Positions 23,119-36,200 of a stretch of DNA of 64,000 bases are shown one piece after another (the stretch's first letter is position 1; each line of letters starts with the position of its first letter). The stretch comes from Cryptomeria japonica. Taxonomy: Eukaryota > Streptophyta > Pinopsida > Cupressales > Cupressaceae. The DNA is taken from positions 263,052,925 through 263,116,924 of the forward strand of contig NC_081415.1 in the NCBI RefSeq assembly GCF_030272615.1, read 5' to 3'. The translations under genes were made by a program, and so were the position numbers. The notes beneath the pieces were generated by a model that had not been told where the DNA came from, did no database searches, and was given only the letters and a program-made list of their open reading frames with translations.

Positions 23119-23176
23119 AAGAAGAGAGAGGGATAGTAGCAATAGAGAGAGAGTGTGTGTGGGAAGATATAGAGGG

Positions 23177-23251
<75 letters not shown>

Positions 23252-23434
23252 GAGAGATATAGGGGGAGAAGAAGGGAGGGGGTAGGAGATAGAGAGAGAG
23301 AGATAGAGAGAGAGGGGGGAGATAGAGAAGTGTTTGTGTGTGTGTGTGAGAGAGAGAGAGAGACAGGGAGTGGGGAGATAGAGAGGGAGAAGAAGAAGGA
23401 GAGGGAGGGATGTGTGTGTGTGTGTGTTTGTGTA

Positions 23435-23466
<32 letters not shown>

Positions 23467-23777
23467 GAGGAGAGAGGGAGAATATGTGTGTGTGAGAGAG
23501 AGAAAGAGAATGAATGTGGAGAGGGAGGGGGAGGAAGATAGGGAGAGGAAGTAGGCGAGGGAGGAAGATTCTATGTGTGTGTGAGAGAGAGAAAGAGACA
23601 GAGAGAAAGAAGGGAGAGATGGAGAGGGAGAGGAAGGTAGAGAGAGAGAGATAGTGGCGGGGGGTAGAGAAGTGTTTGTGTGTGTGAGGGAGGGGTAAGG
23701 AGGGATGGATAGATAGAGAGGTAGATGAAGGGAGGGTGAGGAAGAGAGGGAGAGGAAGAAGGGGAGGGATGGAGATG

Positions 23778-23818
<41 letters not shown>

Positions 23819-24505
23819 GTAAGGAGGGATGGGGAGATGGGGAGATAGAGAGGGAGAGGAAGGGAAGTAGAGGAAGAGAGGGAGAGGAAGAAGAGAGAGG
23901 GAGATGATGTGTGTGTGTTTGTGTTTGAGAGAGAGATAAAGAGAAGAAGGGGAGGGAGTGAGGGAGGGAGAAGATGTGTGGGTGTGTGTGTGAGCGAGAG
24001 AGAGAGAGGGGTAAGGAGGGATGGGAAGATAGAGAGGGATATGGAGGGGGAAGAGAGGGAGAGGAAGAAGGGGAGGGAGAGATATGGTGTGTGTGTGTGT
24101 GTAAGAGAGAGAGAGGAGTAAGGAGGGATGGGGAAATAGAGAGGGAGATTAAGGGATGGGGAGGGAGAGAGGGAGAAGAAGAAGGGGAGGAAGGGAGATG
24201 ATGTGTGTATGTGTGAGAGAAAAAAAAGGTAAGGATGGATGGGGATATAGAGAGGGAGAGGAAGGGAAGTAGAAGAAGAGAGTGAGAGGAATAATGGGAG
24301 GGAGGGAGGGAGATGATGTGTGTGTGAGAGAGAGAGGGGTAAGGAGGGATGGGGAGATAGAGAGGGAGATGGAGGGAGGGAGAGGAAGAGAGGGAGAGGA
24401 AGAAGGGGAGGGAAGGAGATGGTGTGTGTGTGTGTGAGGGTGTGTGTGAGAGAGAGAGGGGTAAGGAGGGATGTGGAGATAGAGAGGGAGAGGAAGGGAA
24501 GCAGA

Positions 24506-24571
<66 letters not shown>

Positions 24572-25048
24572 AGGGGAGAGAGGGAGATGATTTGTTTGTG
24601 CGTGCATGTGTGAGAGAGAGAGAGAGACAAAGAGAGAGGGAGAGAGAGGAAGAAGGAGGGAGAAGATGTGTGTGTGTATGTGTGATAGAGAGAGAGGTAA
24701 TGAGAGATGGGGAGGAAGAGAGGGAGAGGAATAGAGGAAGGAAAAGAGGAAGAAGAAGTAGGGGAGGGAGGAAGATGATGCGTGTGTGTGTGAGAGAGAG
24801 AGAGAGGGAGAGAGAGGAAAATGGAGAGATAGAGAGGGAAAATAAGGAGGGGAGGGAGGGAGAAGGTGTGTGTGTGTGGGAGAGAGAGAGAGAGGAATAA
24901 TGGAGACATAGAGAGGGAGGAGGGGAGGGAGGGTAGATAGAGAGGGAGAAGAAGGGGAGGGTGGGAGAAGATGTATGTGTATGTGTGTGTGTGAGAGAGA
25001 GAGGAAGAATGGAGAGATAGGGAGGGAGAAGGAGGGGAGGGAGGGAGA

Positions 25049-25131
<83 letters not shown>

Positions 25132-25171
25132 GGGAGATAGAAAGGGAGATGAAGGGGAGGGAGGGAGAAGA

Positions 25172-25204
<33 letters not shown>

Positions 25205-25489
25205 TAAGGATGGATGGGGAGATAGAGAGGGAGATGAAGGGAGGGGGAGGAAGAGAGGGAGAGGAATAAGGGGAGGGAGGGAGATGGTTTGTGGGTGGGT
25301 GTGTGAGAAAGAGAGGGGTAAGGAGGGATGGGGAGATAGAGAGGGAGAGGAAGGGAAGAAAAGGAAGAGAGGGAGAGGAAGAAAGGGATAGAGGGAGATG
25401 GTGTTTATGTGTGTGTCTGTGTGAGAGTGAGAGAGAGGGGGGTAAGGAGGGATGGGGAGATAGAGAGGGAGATGGAGGGAGGGTGAGGA

Positions 25490-25521
<32 letters not shown>

Positions 25522-25642
25522 AGATTATGTGTGTGTTGGTGTGTGATAGAGAGAGGGGTAAGGAGGGATGGGGAGATAGAGAGGGAGATGAAGGGAAGAA
25601 TAGGGAGGGAGGGAGAGGAAGAAGGGGATGGAGGGAGATGGT

Positions 25643-25705
<63 letters not shown>

Positions 25706-26670
25706 AGGAGGAGGAGGAGGAGGAGGGGAGGGAGGGAGAGGATGTGTGTGTGTGGGGGAGAGAGAGAAGAATGGAGAGTTAGAAAGGGAGGAGGAGGCAA
25801 AAGATGTCTGTGTGTGTGAAAGAGAGAGAATAATGGAGGGATAGAGAGGGAGAAGGAGGGAGAAGATGTGTGTGAGAGAGAGAGAGGGGGGGGAGATAGT
25901 GAGGGAGATAGTGAGGGAGATAGTGAGGGAGATGAAGAGGGGGGGGGAGGGAGAATATGTGTATGTGTGAGAGAGAGAGGGGGGTAAGAAGGGATTGAGA
26001 GATAGAGAGGGGTAGGAAGGGAAGTAGAGCAAGGGGAGGGAGGGAGATGATATGTGTTTATGTGTTTGTGAGAGAGAGAGAGAGACAGAGATAGAGAGAG
26101 GTAAGGAGGGATTGGGAGATAGAGATGGAGATGAAGGGAGGGGGGGGAAGAGAGGGAGATGAAGAAAGGGAGGGAGGGAGATGATGTGTGTGTGTGAGAG
26201 AGAGAGAGAGGGAGAAGATGTGTGTGAGAGAGAGAGATGGAGAGAGATGAATAATGGAGAGATAGAGATGGAGAAGGAGGGAGAAGATGTGTTTGTGCGA
26301 GAGAGAGAGAGAGAGAGAAGAATGGAGAGATAGAGAGGGTGAATGAGGGAGAAGATGTGTGTGTGTGTGTGGGAGAGAGAGAGAGAGAGAAGAGAGACAG
26401 AGAGACAGAGAATGTGTGTATGTGTGTGTCTGAGATCTAGAGAGAGAGAAAGGGGAGATACATAGGGAGAAGAAGAAGAAGAAGAAGAAGAAGGGGAGGG
26501 AGGGAGAATATGTATGTGTGTGTGTTTGAGACAAAGACAAAGAGAGGCTTAATGAGGGATAGGAGGAAGGGATGGGGAGGAAAAGAGGGGGAGGAAATAG
26601 GGTCAGGAGGGAGGGAGGAGATGTGTGTGTGCGTATATGTGTGTGTGTGTGAGAGAGAGAGAAGACACAT
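23119..26670. repeat. 3.5-kb GA/GT compound satellite
   Basis: The plus strand is made of (GT)n, (GA)n and an interspersed block of the form GGTAAGGAGGGATGGGGAGA plus TAGAGAGGGAGA and purine-rich sequence ending AAGGGGAGGGAGGGAGATG. The composite repeats at about 115-125 bp (for example at 25331, 25455 and 25571). Cytosine is almost absent from the plus strand. The long minus-strand frames of 597 and 627 codons (Ser/Leu/Pro and Thr-His runs) and the Arg/Glu/Val-Cys plus-strand frames are consequences of the repeat, not genes. Confidence 0.95.
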
Positions 26671-27721
26671 TGTGAAGGTTCTCAATACAAAGCATTCGAC
26701 ATATGTCATATTTAGCATGCGCCAAATAAGGTGTAGGCCAAATGTTTTTTTCATTTGGCGTGTGTCATATTTGGCATGCACCAAACTTGTTGCCTTGGCA
26801 AACACCAAGCCTCGGGCTTGTATTTGCCTTGGGCATCCAACCCAAAGGCTTGGATGTTATTCTCAAGCATGAGACGTGTTTTCCAGTAAACATTAAAAAA
26901 ATTCTAACTTTTTTGTTTGTGTTCTCCAACAGTATGCACGTGTTTCAATGCAAACAAGAAAAAACACCATATTATCATCAAGCTCTCTCTTAGATATCCA
27001 ACCATATAATTCTTTTCAAATTTTTATAATTTTAAGGTCTTCATCTCTAAAAAAAAATTGTTAGTGTGTCCATTTTCTATCAAAAATCAACATGTCGTAT
27101 TTCAGGCATAGATTTTTACTCGTTTATCAAATTTTGAACAAAATACTTTTCTAGAAACTAGACCCCATTCTACACAATTTATAAGAAAAATAAATTTTGA
27201 TTTTTCATTAGTTTTCACATTTTTTTAGCAAGGAGCATGCTGAAATTTTTGTTTTTCAAGATGTGTCCACTTCAGAAATTTGTAATTATTCAAATATTCA
27301 TAAAAAATTACCAAAAAATCTGGCATAAACCTTAGTATGTTAGCTACTTTCTCTCCATAGCAGAAGGCAAAATTATTAAAAAAAATAATAATAACATTTT
27401 AAGGGCACCACATTTGGTGGTATGTTTTGTTTTTCTGAAAAAAAATAGGAACAATAAATGTGGTGCCCCTTTTTGAAACTCTTAATCTCTACCATTTTCC
27501 AAAAAAAATAGTAGTTTAGAAAGTAGATTTGGAGCACTTCAACTTTTGTTCTTGTTACATCTTTAAATTTTGAGTGTACCTATCTTCACTTTTTCATCGA
27601 AGTTTAGACTTTGCTGATTTGAGAAAAAAAAAATTGGCATCTTAAGACCTTTTTTATCCCCATCTTTGTGCACTTACCCATAATTTACTGGTGCACCTCA
27701 GAGTCGCTTTTGATAGTAAGG
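26671..27721. repeat. Palindrome-family end next to the satellite
   Basis: The stretch from about 27500 to 27721 resembles the right arm of the first palindrome: GGAGCACTTCAACTTTTGTTCTTGTTAC parallels GAGCACTACATTTTCTGTTAC near 15929. Near its outer edge CACTTACCC and TTTGATAGTA are the complements of GGGTAAGTG and TACTATCAAA at the left outer end (4507-4530). I infer that the satellite at 23119-26670 is the core of another member of the same repeat family; the opposite arm was not found. Confidence 0.45.
26737..26759. repeat. Perfect short hairpin
   Basis: GCCAAATG, seven T, CATTTGGC: an 8-bp stem, surrounded by several more TTTGGC/GCCAAA words at 26715-26800. Confidence 0.8.
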
Positions 27722-29793
27722 TTTGCATGTTTTTTATGGTCACATGCACGAGGCTTTTCTCTCAATATAATGGGTGACAACCTCATGAAAGCAGACAGAG
27801 GGTGGAAAATTTGGCTGGGAGAACAATAACTGAAGTCTCATTTTTATTGTGAAGACAATTTATTGATTTGTCATAGTATTACATGAAGCAAGATAGGAAT
27901 GTTGAATAGACGGAGCAGAGTAATATGGAGAATTCAGACAAAGAATTAGAGGATAGAAATTGCAGAATGTCGAATCGACATTGTCAAAGAACGAAGCTGA
28001 AATGTGAGGTGATCAATGAGTGAGAGTGGGAAGTAAGTTTGCGAATTCAAGAAGATAAAGAGTACTACCCTTCCATATTTAGTTTTTCTTGATGCAACCT
28101 GTTCATAGACCAAAAATACAGGCTTTCCATTAAGATGGTCCTTTGCAAATTTTCTTCTTTGATGCCGATAGGTAAGATATCATGTAGCTTGGAACTTATA
28201 ACCATCGATTTTACTTAGATGAATACTAGATATGTAGTAACAACACTATCTTTATATATAATTACTTAGCTTCTAGAAACATTCAAGGTGGATACTTCTA
28301 TTTCTTGCATATGTATCATTGAGATCATTGCTTGTGTATTTAATACATGGACAATCTCTTTCCATATTAGAGAGCCCATATTATGAGACTAGGTGAAATC
28401 AAGTCACACGGAACAGAAGTAGGATAATCTTTCCAAACTCTAATTGATGCTATCTTTCTACTGAAATATTGAGCTTAGTAATGATCATCTAAGTTATAAT
28501 TAGATTTCCTATCTCTTTGTTTAGATTTCCTCATTCCTGGTTGTATAATTATAGCAGACTAGGATATCTTTGAAACTTGTATGGGGTTGGCTTTTGTCTA
28601 TCTAAGTCCTTGGAGTAATAGTATGTCCATTTTAGAATCGACACCTTGAAAATAGAGTATTGACCTCGGTTGACGCAATATCTCTACTCTTTGAACATAG
28701 AATATGCATTATATTTATATATGAAAAAGATTGAAATTGACATAGCTCAAACTTATTGTGGATTCTACATATATGCCCTTCATTAGAGGAGTGTCATTGA
28801 GGTACCATCTCGTAGATATTCTTATTTTATCAAATATTGTACTGAGAGAAAGTAGAACTAAGTAGTAGTCATTTGTCATGTTTTATACTGGGATAGAAAA
28901 GTTGGTTCTTTAATAGAATGTGTTATGTCATTGAAGAGATGTGAATTAATTAGTTATCCTTAATAAATATTGTTATGTTAAAATTTTATTAGATAATTGA
29001 TTACCTTGAGGGAATTTAGTCAATAGAATGGAATTTGGTTTCATGATTGATCCTAGTTTTTGTTTGGGGATGGGTCCTTGGAGCATAATTGTGATTGTAT
29101 AAAGCATCATTTGCATGATTTTAAATTAGTTTATCAAATTAGAGAATGGGTTAATATTAGTGTATGCTCCCTTAAGGTTAATATTATCTACTTCCTCATT
29201 AATGTAAGTATAGGTATAAATACATAAATTATACAAGGGGCCTTTTTAGTTAAGTCATATTAATGCAATTAGCTTACTTAAAATTCATGTCAAGGATTAG
29301 GAAATCTTTATCTTTAAGCTTGGACTTCATTTATTTTGACTTCATGGAAGAGCTTGGCTCTATAAGTATAGTAGATGCCTATCTTGTTGCTACTTGTGCA
29401 AATATTAAGTAGGGAAGTAAAGATGACATAAATTTTCTTACAACTGATATCATAAGCTATTATACTATATCATACAGTTTTGGAAACACCAAGTTTAGTT
29501 TATGTGAATTATACAAATGGATTGGTTTTCATGTGTAGTCTTGATTATCAAATGATGATGAATAAAAAGATGTCTTTATAAGCCAATGAGTGCTTTTGTG
29601 GACCTATAGATATGTCTAGACTATAACACTTATATCCACTTATGTGTTCATCTATTCTTGTGAATGCTCGTGTATGCCTTTGAAGTGCTTTTATATACAT
29701 TCTTTTGTTTTCTCTATGATTCAGATAAATTCATATTATGTTCACCTATCATAATAAATATGATTGAGATGGAAATGAGATCTCAAAATGACT
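27722..29793. other. No gene seen
   Basis: AT-rich sequence without a supportable frame or element boundary in 2 kb. Confidence 0.5.
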
Positions 29794-30268
29794 TGTGATA
29801 GTTAAGAAATGATTGTTGCTTCTTTCATATTTGTTAGTGTGAGAATGTGGATATCATGCTGCAAAATTTTTATTACTCTTGCCAATATCGCATTGCTAGT
29901 CTTCCTCATGTTGGGCTGGGTATCTTTTGTGTCATGAAAGATTCTAGGGAAGTGTAACTACTTTGTGGTAGGGTGGAAACGCGCTCCGACAATGTTCTCA
30001 TCTGTAATGTGCATGAGGGAGACAAGTGTCAGAAGTTCCTGTCAAGGTGGTCTTCATGATTTGTTCCTTCAGAATTTATTGAGTTCAACCATGTGGTCTA
30101 TTGTAGATGTATATGTTTTCTTTGATCTATAGCTTATACACTCTAACTTATATGTAGAAATGTTATTTCATGTCTCTATCTTTTGTATTTGAACATGTGG
30201 CATTAATGGATGATTGTTGATGTGTAATTTGTGAATTTTATTATTATGTTACTATGGCGGTCCTTACA
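29794..30268 (+). mobile_element. Gypsy-type LTR relic (3' part)
   Basis: The stretch ends in CTTACA and is followed two bases later by a perfect initiator-tRNA(Met) primer site. The wording GAAAGATTCTAGGGAAGTGTAA...GGTGG.AACGC.CTCCGACAATGTTCTC resembles LTRs of plant gypsy elements of the Del/Tekay type, and a diverged cousin occurs at 38640-38880. The left edge is a guess. Confidence 0.5.
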
Positions 30269-30270
30269 TT

Positions 30271-30282
30271 TGGTATCAGAGC
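30271..30282 (+). promoter_or_regulatory. Primer-binding site TGGTATCAGAGC
   Basis: Perfect match to the complement of plant initiator tRNA(Met) 3' end, just after the LTR end at 30268. Confidence 0.8.
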
Positions 30283-30772
30283 TCTAGGTTCCACACTAGG
30301 GGCTTGAGTTTGCTATGCTCAGTTGTGACACTTGATCACATAACTCTCTAGTTAAATAGTGTTTAACACATTTATGTGTAAGTACTTATAGATTGAGTCA
30401 ATAGTTGGATCAATGTGGATCAACTAGAGTAGTGAGGGAGAGAGCCTCCTAGTTTTTATTACACCTAACAAGAAAGGGAAATATGTCATTTTCTTTAGAG
30501 TTAATAGAAGCAAAAATAATATCCCTTAGTGAAATACATCTTGCATCATGTTGATGGAACCTTGAAGTTTTGGTTCCGCCTATGCATTTTCTTGATTGGA
30601 GTGAATGTCCAACTTTTTCTTAAGATTGCATATCCATTGAATCTGATTGGAAAATATGAGCTCTATAATGCGAGTAATGCATTTGAAGTAGAATGATTGC
30701 TCTTCAACACGTGTGATGTTAGAAAGAAAGTGAAATTTGTGATTATACTGCATAATCAATTGGTGTTTGATC
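30283..30772 (+). other. Gypsy leader/gag relic, interrupted by the family A element
   Basis: No intact frame. It runs from the primer site up to the point where the family A element begins, so that element probably inserted into this older gypsy copy; the sequence past 37660 may be its continuation. Confidence 0.4.
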
Positions 30773-31709
30773 TGTTGGCAATTGACACTCAATTGGTTGG
30801 TTTCATTATGTTATCATTAATGGCAACATGGTATTGTATTTCGGCTTCATGTTTTGATTCAGTTGTGTACCGACAGGCACTTCACAGATGCTACACCGGC
30901 ACCGGTAGGACAAAAGGATTTGTTTGGTTACCGGTATTGGAGGCTGACATGATTTAGAATATGGTTATCGGTATTGGAGGTCGACATCTTTTAGATCTGG
31001 CTTTGGCAATTGATTTTGATATTCATGTATTTATGTTATCTATCCGACATGCAATTTGATATTGTAATTATCTTTGTAAGCCGACATAAGGCATGATAAA
31101 TTGTATAGGGTATATAGGTTAGTTTGGATGAGATCATTTTTTATATAGAGGAGATTATGGATATGCGAATGTAATATGATGCGAAATATATCAGAGAGAT
31201 TATGTATGTAAGGATATTTATGTAAGGGTTATTCTGGTAAAGGGTTTAGGGTTTCAGACTGGAACTGAGAGAGCTTAAACCAGAACTGTATTTAGGCATA
31301 GAATATGCTATCTTAGCAGTTCATCACTTCTCCAGATTTTAGTCTGGATTTATATATAGTCAGTGAGACTCCTTTTTGTGATTGAGTAGTGTGCTCTAGG
31401 TTGTAAGCCTTCCTGCAAGTGCAGGCCCCTTATATTTTGTAATATCTCTTCATATGGCTAGTGAATTGATATTGTGGGTCACAAATCCCACCATGGTTTT
31501 TCTTCTTTGAGTTTTTCCACGTATAATTGTGTGTGTTATGATTCTCATTTATGTGATTGGCTTATTGGTTGCTTTACTTCTTTCAATTTTGTATGTATCG
31601 GTATACCGGTTAGTGTATGCATGTTTTAATAAGGCTAAAATTGATCATTCTAGTATAACACTAATTCACCCCCCCCCCACCCCCCTCTCAGTGTTATTTG
31701 ATTCCAACA
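30773..31709 (+). repeat. Family A 5' LTR, 937 bp
   Basis: Starts TGTTGGCAATTGACACTCAA and ends GATTCCAACA. TATATAGG near 31111 is a TATA-box candidate. A C-rich run (31667-31687) precedes the LTR end in all three LTRs of the family. Confidence 0.92.
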
Positions 31710-31711
31710 AT

Positions 31712-31724
31712 TGGTATTAGAGCC
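31712..31724 (+). promoter_or_regulatory. Primer-binding site of family A copy 2
   Basis: TGGTATTAGAGCC, one base from the initiator-tRNA(Met) site, two bases after the LTR. Confidence 0.8.
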
Positions 31725-31778
31725 TTGTGCCTCAGAGGAAGTTTAACAGCTTGAGGAAGATCCTGAATCTAGAATCCA

Positions 31779-32900
31779 TGAATATGGCTTTGGAAAAGCA
31801 ACTTGAGATGGCATTTGAAGATTATGATGCTAAAAGGATGAAGAACTTAAAGCTACAAGATGAATTGAGTTTTGCTAAGTAATTCATTCTTGTCCTACAA
31901 GAGAGGCTATCATCTGTTCAAGCTAGGAGGAAGGAACTTTTGCAAAGTCGAGATGATAAAGAGAAAGATGCACTTAAAGAACAATATCAGAAATTGAGTC
32001 AGGAGAACATGGTCACGAAAAATGAAATGCAAGTTATAGCTATGAGGATGTCTAAGGAGATTGAGGACCGAAAGAAAAAGGAAGAAAATCTTGTTGTATC
32101 CCTGAAGAACAAATTTGAAGAATATGGGAGGTTTGTTCATGAAAATGATATGTTGAGAACTGATTTGGTACAATCATAGAGTAATGAACAAGAGCTTGAG
32201 AGACAAATGATAATTTTGAGAGAAGACTTAACTACTGCAAGTGAGTATAAAGAAAAATTCAAGATTAGCTCAGCACAGCTGGATGAGTTGTTGAAGAGAC
32301 AAAGGTAAATTGGAGATTCCGGTGGACCTGGATTTGAGCAAGGGGTAGAGTTCTAGTACTGCTAATGAATATCAAAACCATAAGGCACCGGTAAGGTAAT
32401 TTAATTCTTATAAATTCAATGGTAGATGTTTTGTTTGCAATATATTTGGTCACATGGCTAGACAATGTAGAAACAGAGCAAATCAGATCCCTAATTCTGC
32501 TCCCGGTATATGTTCTAAATGCAATAAGTATGGTCATAAGACAGAAGACTGCAAAATGAATGTTAAATGCTATGCATGTGGAAAGTTTGGACATATGGCT
32601 AATCAATGCAGGTCAAGAAATTTTACCGGTTTTAGCAAAGCAATTCAAAAAAACAATGTTACATGTTATGCATGTAATGAGGCTGGACATATTGCTAAAT
32701 TTTGTAGAAGCATAAATCCACTGGTTGGTAATTGGGGATCAAATGAGAAAGGGAAAAAGAAGGTTAGTGAAATCCGACAAGATCATACTCAGGGATGGGT
32801 TAGGAAGACTGAAGAACAATCATCAGATGGAAATGTCCTGGTTAATTATCTGACAGAAGATGTTGTTCCTACATCGGCAAGTAGCTCATCCGGTAACTAA
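31779..32900 (+). pseudogene. Gag-like coiled coil with four CCHC zinc knuckles (family A)
   Basis: From ATG at 31779 the conceptual protein begins MNMALEKQLEMAFEDYDAKR and continues as a long charged coiled coil for about 180 residues. It is broken by stops near 31880, 32177 and 32306 and a frame change near 32350. Then come four knuckles: CFVCNIFGHMARQC, CSKCNKYGHKTEDC, CYACGKFGHMANQC and CYACNEAGHIAKFC, all with intact Cys/His. It ends in a Ser-rich tail at TAA 32898-32900. The knuckles indicate RNA binding, as in Copia/Sirevirus Gag. Read against the sister copy at 2030-2975, the stops differ, so the ancestor was open. Confidence 0.82.
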
Positions 32901-33274
32901 GGCAGATGCCTTAGGGGTAGGCAAAATTCATGAAGATGTTGCATATGCCCCAGGAAGAGGTTCTGGAAGATGTTCCAGACATTGGAGATGTTTATCCGGC
33001 ATGGATATGTTATGTGCGAGATCTGGTCTCTTTCATCGGCATTCATTTATGTCAATGGAAGATTAGGGTTTTTTCTCGAAGGTTAAAAGGTCGAATTCAC
33101 TTCTTTATTGATCACCTTGCATTCAAAGCGATTTCAGAGCGATCAATAGCGACTAAGAGCGATCAAAGGCATTTCAAAGAAATCAGATTTCTACTTGAGC
33201 GATTTCACTGACGTCTGGATGAATTTGTTGAAGGTTTTTCACCGAGAGTGATCAATAGGTATTTATCTTTGAAC
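32901..33274 (+). other. Inter-frame spacer of family A
   Basis: Between the two frames; it contains AAGCGATTTCAGAGCGATCAAT-type repeats of GAGCGAT(C/T) at 33125-33205. The sister copy keeps a similar spacer near 1560-1700, with CTCTGAATCGCT-type words in complement. Confidence 0.6.
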
Positions 33275-36200
33275 ATGGAATTGGGATCATCTTCTATTCC
33301 TATCCTTCTTGCCAACCCAATTGTAGTAGAGGTCAAGGACTGCCCCAGGCCAATTTTCAAGTGGTATCCACATGTGGCTACCCTGGAAGATTTGGTTGGA
33401 GAATTTTCTCATGTTCTGGAGGGTGTTGTCTATGTTAAAGATGTTAGGACATATATTCATAGTCACATTGAGGACTTGGGAACATCTGAAATTAATGGTA
33501 TGTATATGAGCAAGCTGATGGGAGAATCTGGAATTATCAAAGCGACATACAAACACATTGAAGACTTAGGGTTTACCGGCATTTTGGACATTCCGGAATT
33601 GGAAGATGAGATAATTAGATATGTTTTGAGCAGAGTGCATGGGGAATTCATCTGGTTAGATAGACCTTACAAGATCACCAAGGAAGTCATTCGGGCAATC
33701 ACTGGTTTACCATCGGTTGGGTAACATCCATATAAGATGGTTTCGAATGTTTCGTGAACAAGATCATCGGCACGACATTTGACAGGAGATCTATGAGAGT
33801 GAGCACTATTACCGACATAGACATCAAATTCGATAGCATGATCATCGGGTATAAGGTAACTGAGTCAAACTGACTGAATTTTGTTTTCAGTTCATGCATT
33901 TTGGCTGCATACAAAATGATGAGAGAGGGTGTGAAATTGGATCTATGCGGCTAGATGTTAGATGAGTTATTAATAAACCTAGGAAAGATTAAGGGAGAAA
34001 AGAAGGGAACCTTCTGGTATGGTAGCTTGATAGTTTGTTTAATGTTATTTTTCATGAATGATACACCCGGTTTTGGTAAAAGGCAATGGGAATTTGACAT
34101 TCTGGTAGGAAAACAATTGAAACAGTCAATTGCTACTTTAGGAAGTCAGAGAGATGATAAGGTATGGGGATATTTCAAAGAATTTCAGAAATCTAGGAAG
34201 TTTAGGGTAAGGATCCTGAGCATATTGTAGAAAAATATTCAACTGGCATATGCTTCATGGTCAAGAAGGATGAAACATTTATGGAAGTAGTTAAGCCCCA
34301 AAAGATTTGGATTAAGGAAATGGGCTATGAAGTAGATGCATTGATTCTTGAAGCTTATGCAAAAATGTTGATTGATGCACCTATTGATGAGGCAGAGAAT
34401 CCCTGTGGAACTGCACAACAGAAAACACATGAGGTCAAAATAGAGAGAAACGGGAAGGAAAAGAAAGCAAATTTGTTGAGAAAGTCTCACATGACATCAA
34501 AGAATTAATTGATGTTGTCTCAGAGAAAGGCGGGAAGAGGAAGAATCTAAAAGTACACATTGAGCCTATTACTATAGAATCTGAATCTGAGGATGACACG
34601 CCCTTGGCATTCAAGAGGGTTGTTAGGAATACAATAGAGGAAGCAAAGGTAGAAGCCAAAAGGCAACTGGTTAGGAAGGTTACACTCAAAATACCAGCAT
34701 GGAAGCAAGTACCAAAGGCAACACCTTCAACTACATCCAATAGTGCAAAGAGAAAGAAGAAGAATGAAATTGATACAACTATTCAATCTGGTAATGTGAA
34801 TATCATTCCACCTAAAAATTGTGCAAAATTAATAGATGAAATCGCTAAGGATGACATATTGAAGAATGTACAGTTTTATTAAGAAAAATTAGAAGATGAT
34901 GAACAAAGAGAGGTAGAGGAAGCATTCTTATTATACTTGGATATTTATAAGAAATCCTTAATAGAAATAGAAAATCAAATACCGACTAAATTGTATAATA
35001 TATTAAATGCTAGAAGACTGCCAACTATGCAAGAAGACAAACATATTAAGATTCAAGAGTTATTATCTGTTTGTGTCACTATTGCTCCAGATGAAATGGA
35101 AAGGACGCTTGGGGTGGCAGATAGAAAAGTCTTTAATAGCAAACATAAAATAACTAGTCTGATGCTAGGAAGGGTAAATGAAATAATAAAGGAGACTCAA
35201 CAAGCATGGATTAAATTCTTTGGAGAGAACAGAGGATTCTTTACTTCACCGGAAACAAAGACAAACATTGTAGACATCCTGGTTGAAGGTAAAGGGGACG
35301 GGATTATGGGTACTTCACCCTCAGTTTTGAAAAATATTAAGATAGTGGAAATCAAGCCCTCGATTGATACAAATGTACAAACAAATATTGAAATACTGGT
35401 TAATACAAAGAGCGAAAAGGTTGATTATGTACAGGATACTAATATTGAGGATATCAGTCCTCTAGATACAAATGTATAGGTTGAGGTTATTGTTCCTATA
35501 GAGGAATTGACAGTTACACAGACTGCACCAAGTGGTGAAGCCATCGGTCTAAGTGAGGAAGCTATAAAGGACAAATCATCAGAGGAGAAGGAAGGGGAAA
35601 CCGGCAGAGAACCAACAAACGGTCCATCATTGTTGTCAATTAACACCTCACAGGTTGAAAAGAAAAACATAAAAGAGATGAGTCCTACTGAACTCATGAT
35701 GATGGCAGCACAAAAATTAATGAAGGAGGGATCTATATATAAAGGGGTTATTGATCAATCAATCACAGTTTTACACATACTAGTCCTGGAATGCAAGATT
35801 GACAATGAAGCGAGCCCATCCAACAAGATTAAGATGATTATTGAGCATATCTCAAAGGATTTTAAATCCTTACAGCAAATTTCAAACCAGCAAGCACTGG
35901 AGAGATTCACTCAGGCTAAGAGAGCTGCATTTGATCAAGTGATTGAATTTGAGAAGAAAAAGATTGATGAAAAACTAAAACTGATAGATAATTCTTCGAA
36001 ACAATGTACAAATATTTATAGGGTATGTTGCAACACTGATATACTTACAATAAATGTGGATAAGAAAATAAAATAACTTTAGGAGAAAATTGCAAATATA
36101 GTTAATTCTTTTGATGGATTGACATCATTGACTACATCCATTGATGGTCAAATTTTGATTTTGGAAAACCAAATTTCTATTCTTGAGAAGGAAAGAGACA

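Noticed and set aside
23116-26032. Two minus-strand open frames of about 600 codons (Ser/Leu/Pro with Thr-His runs)
   Set aside because: They are translations of the GA/GT satellite; composition, lack of codon bias and equally long frames on the other strand show that they are not genes.
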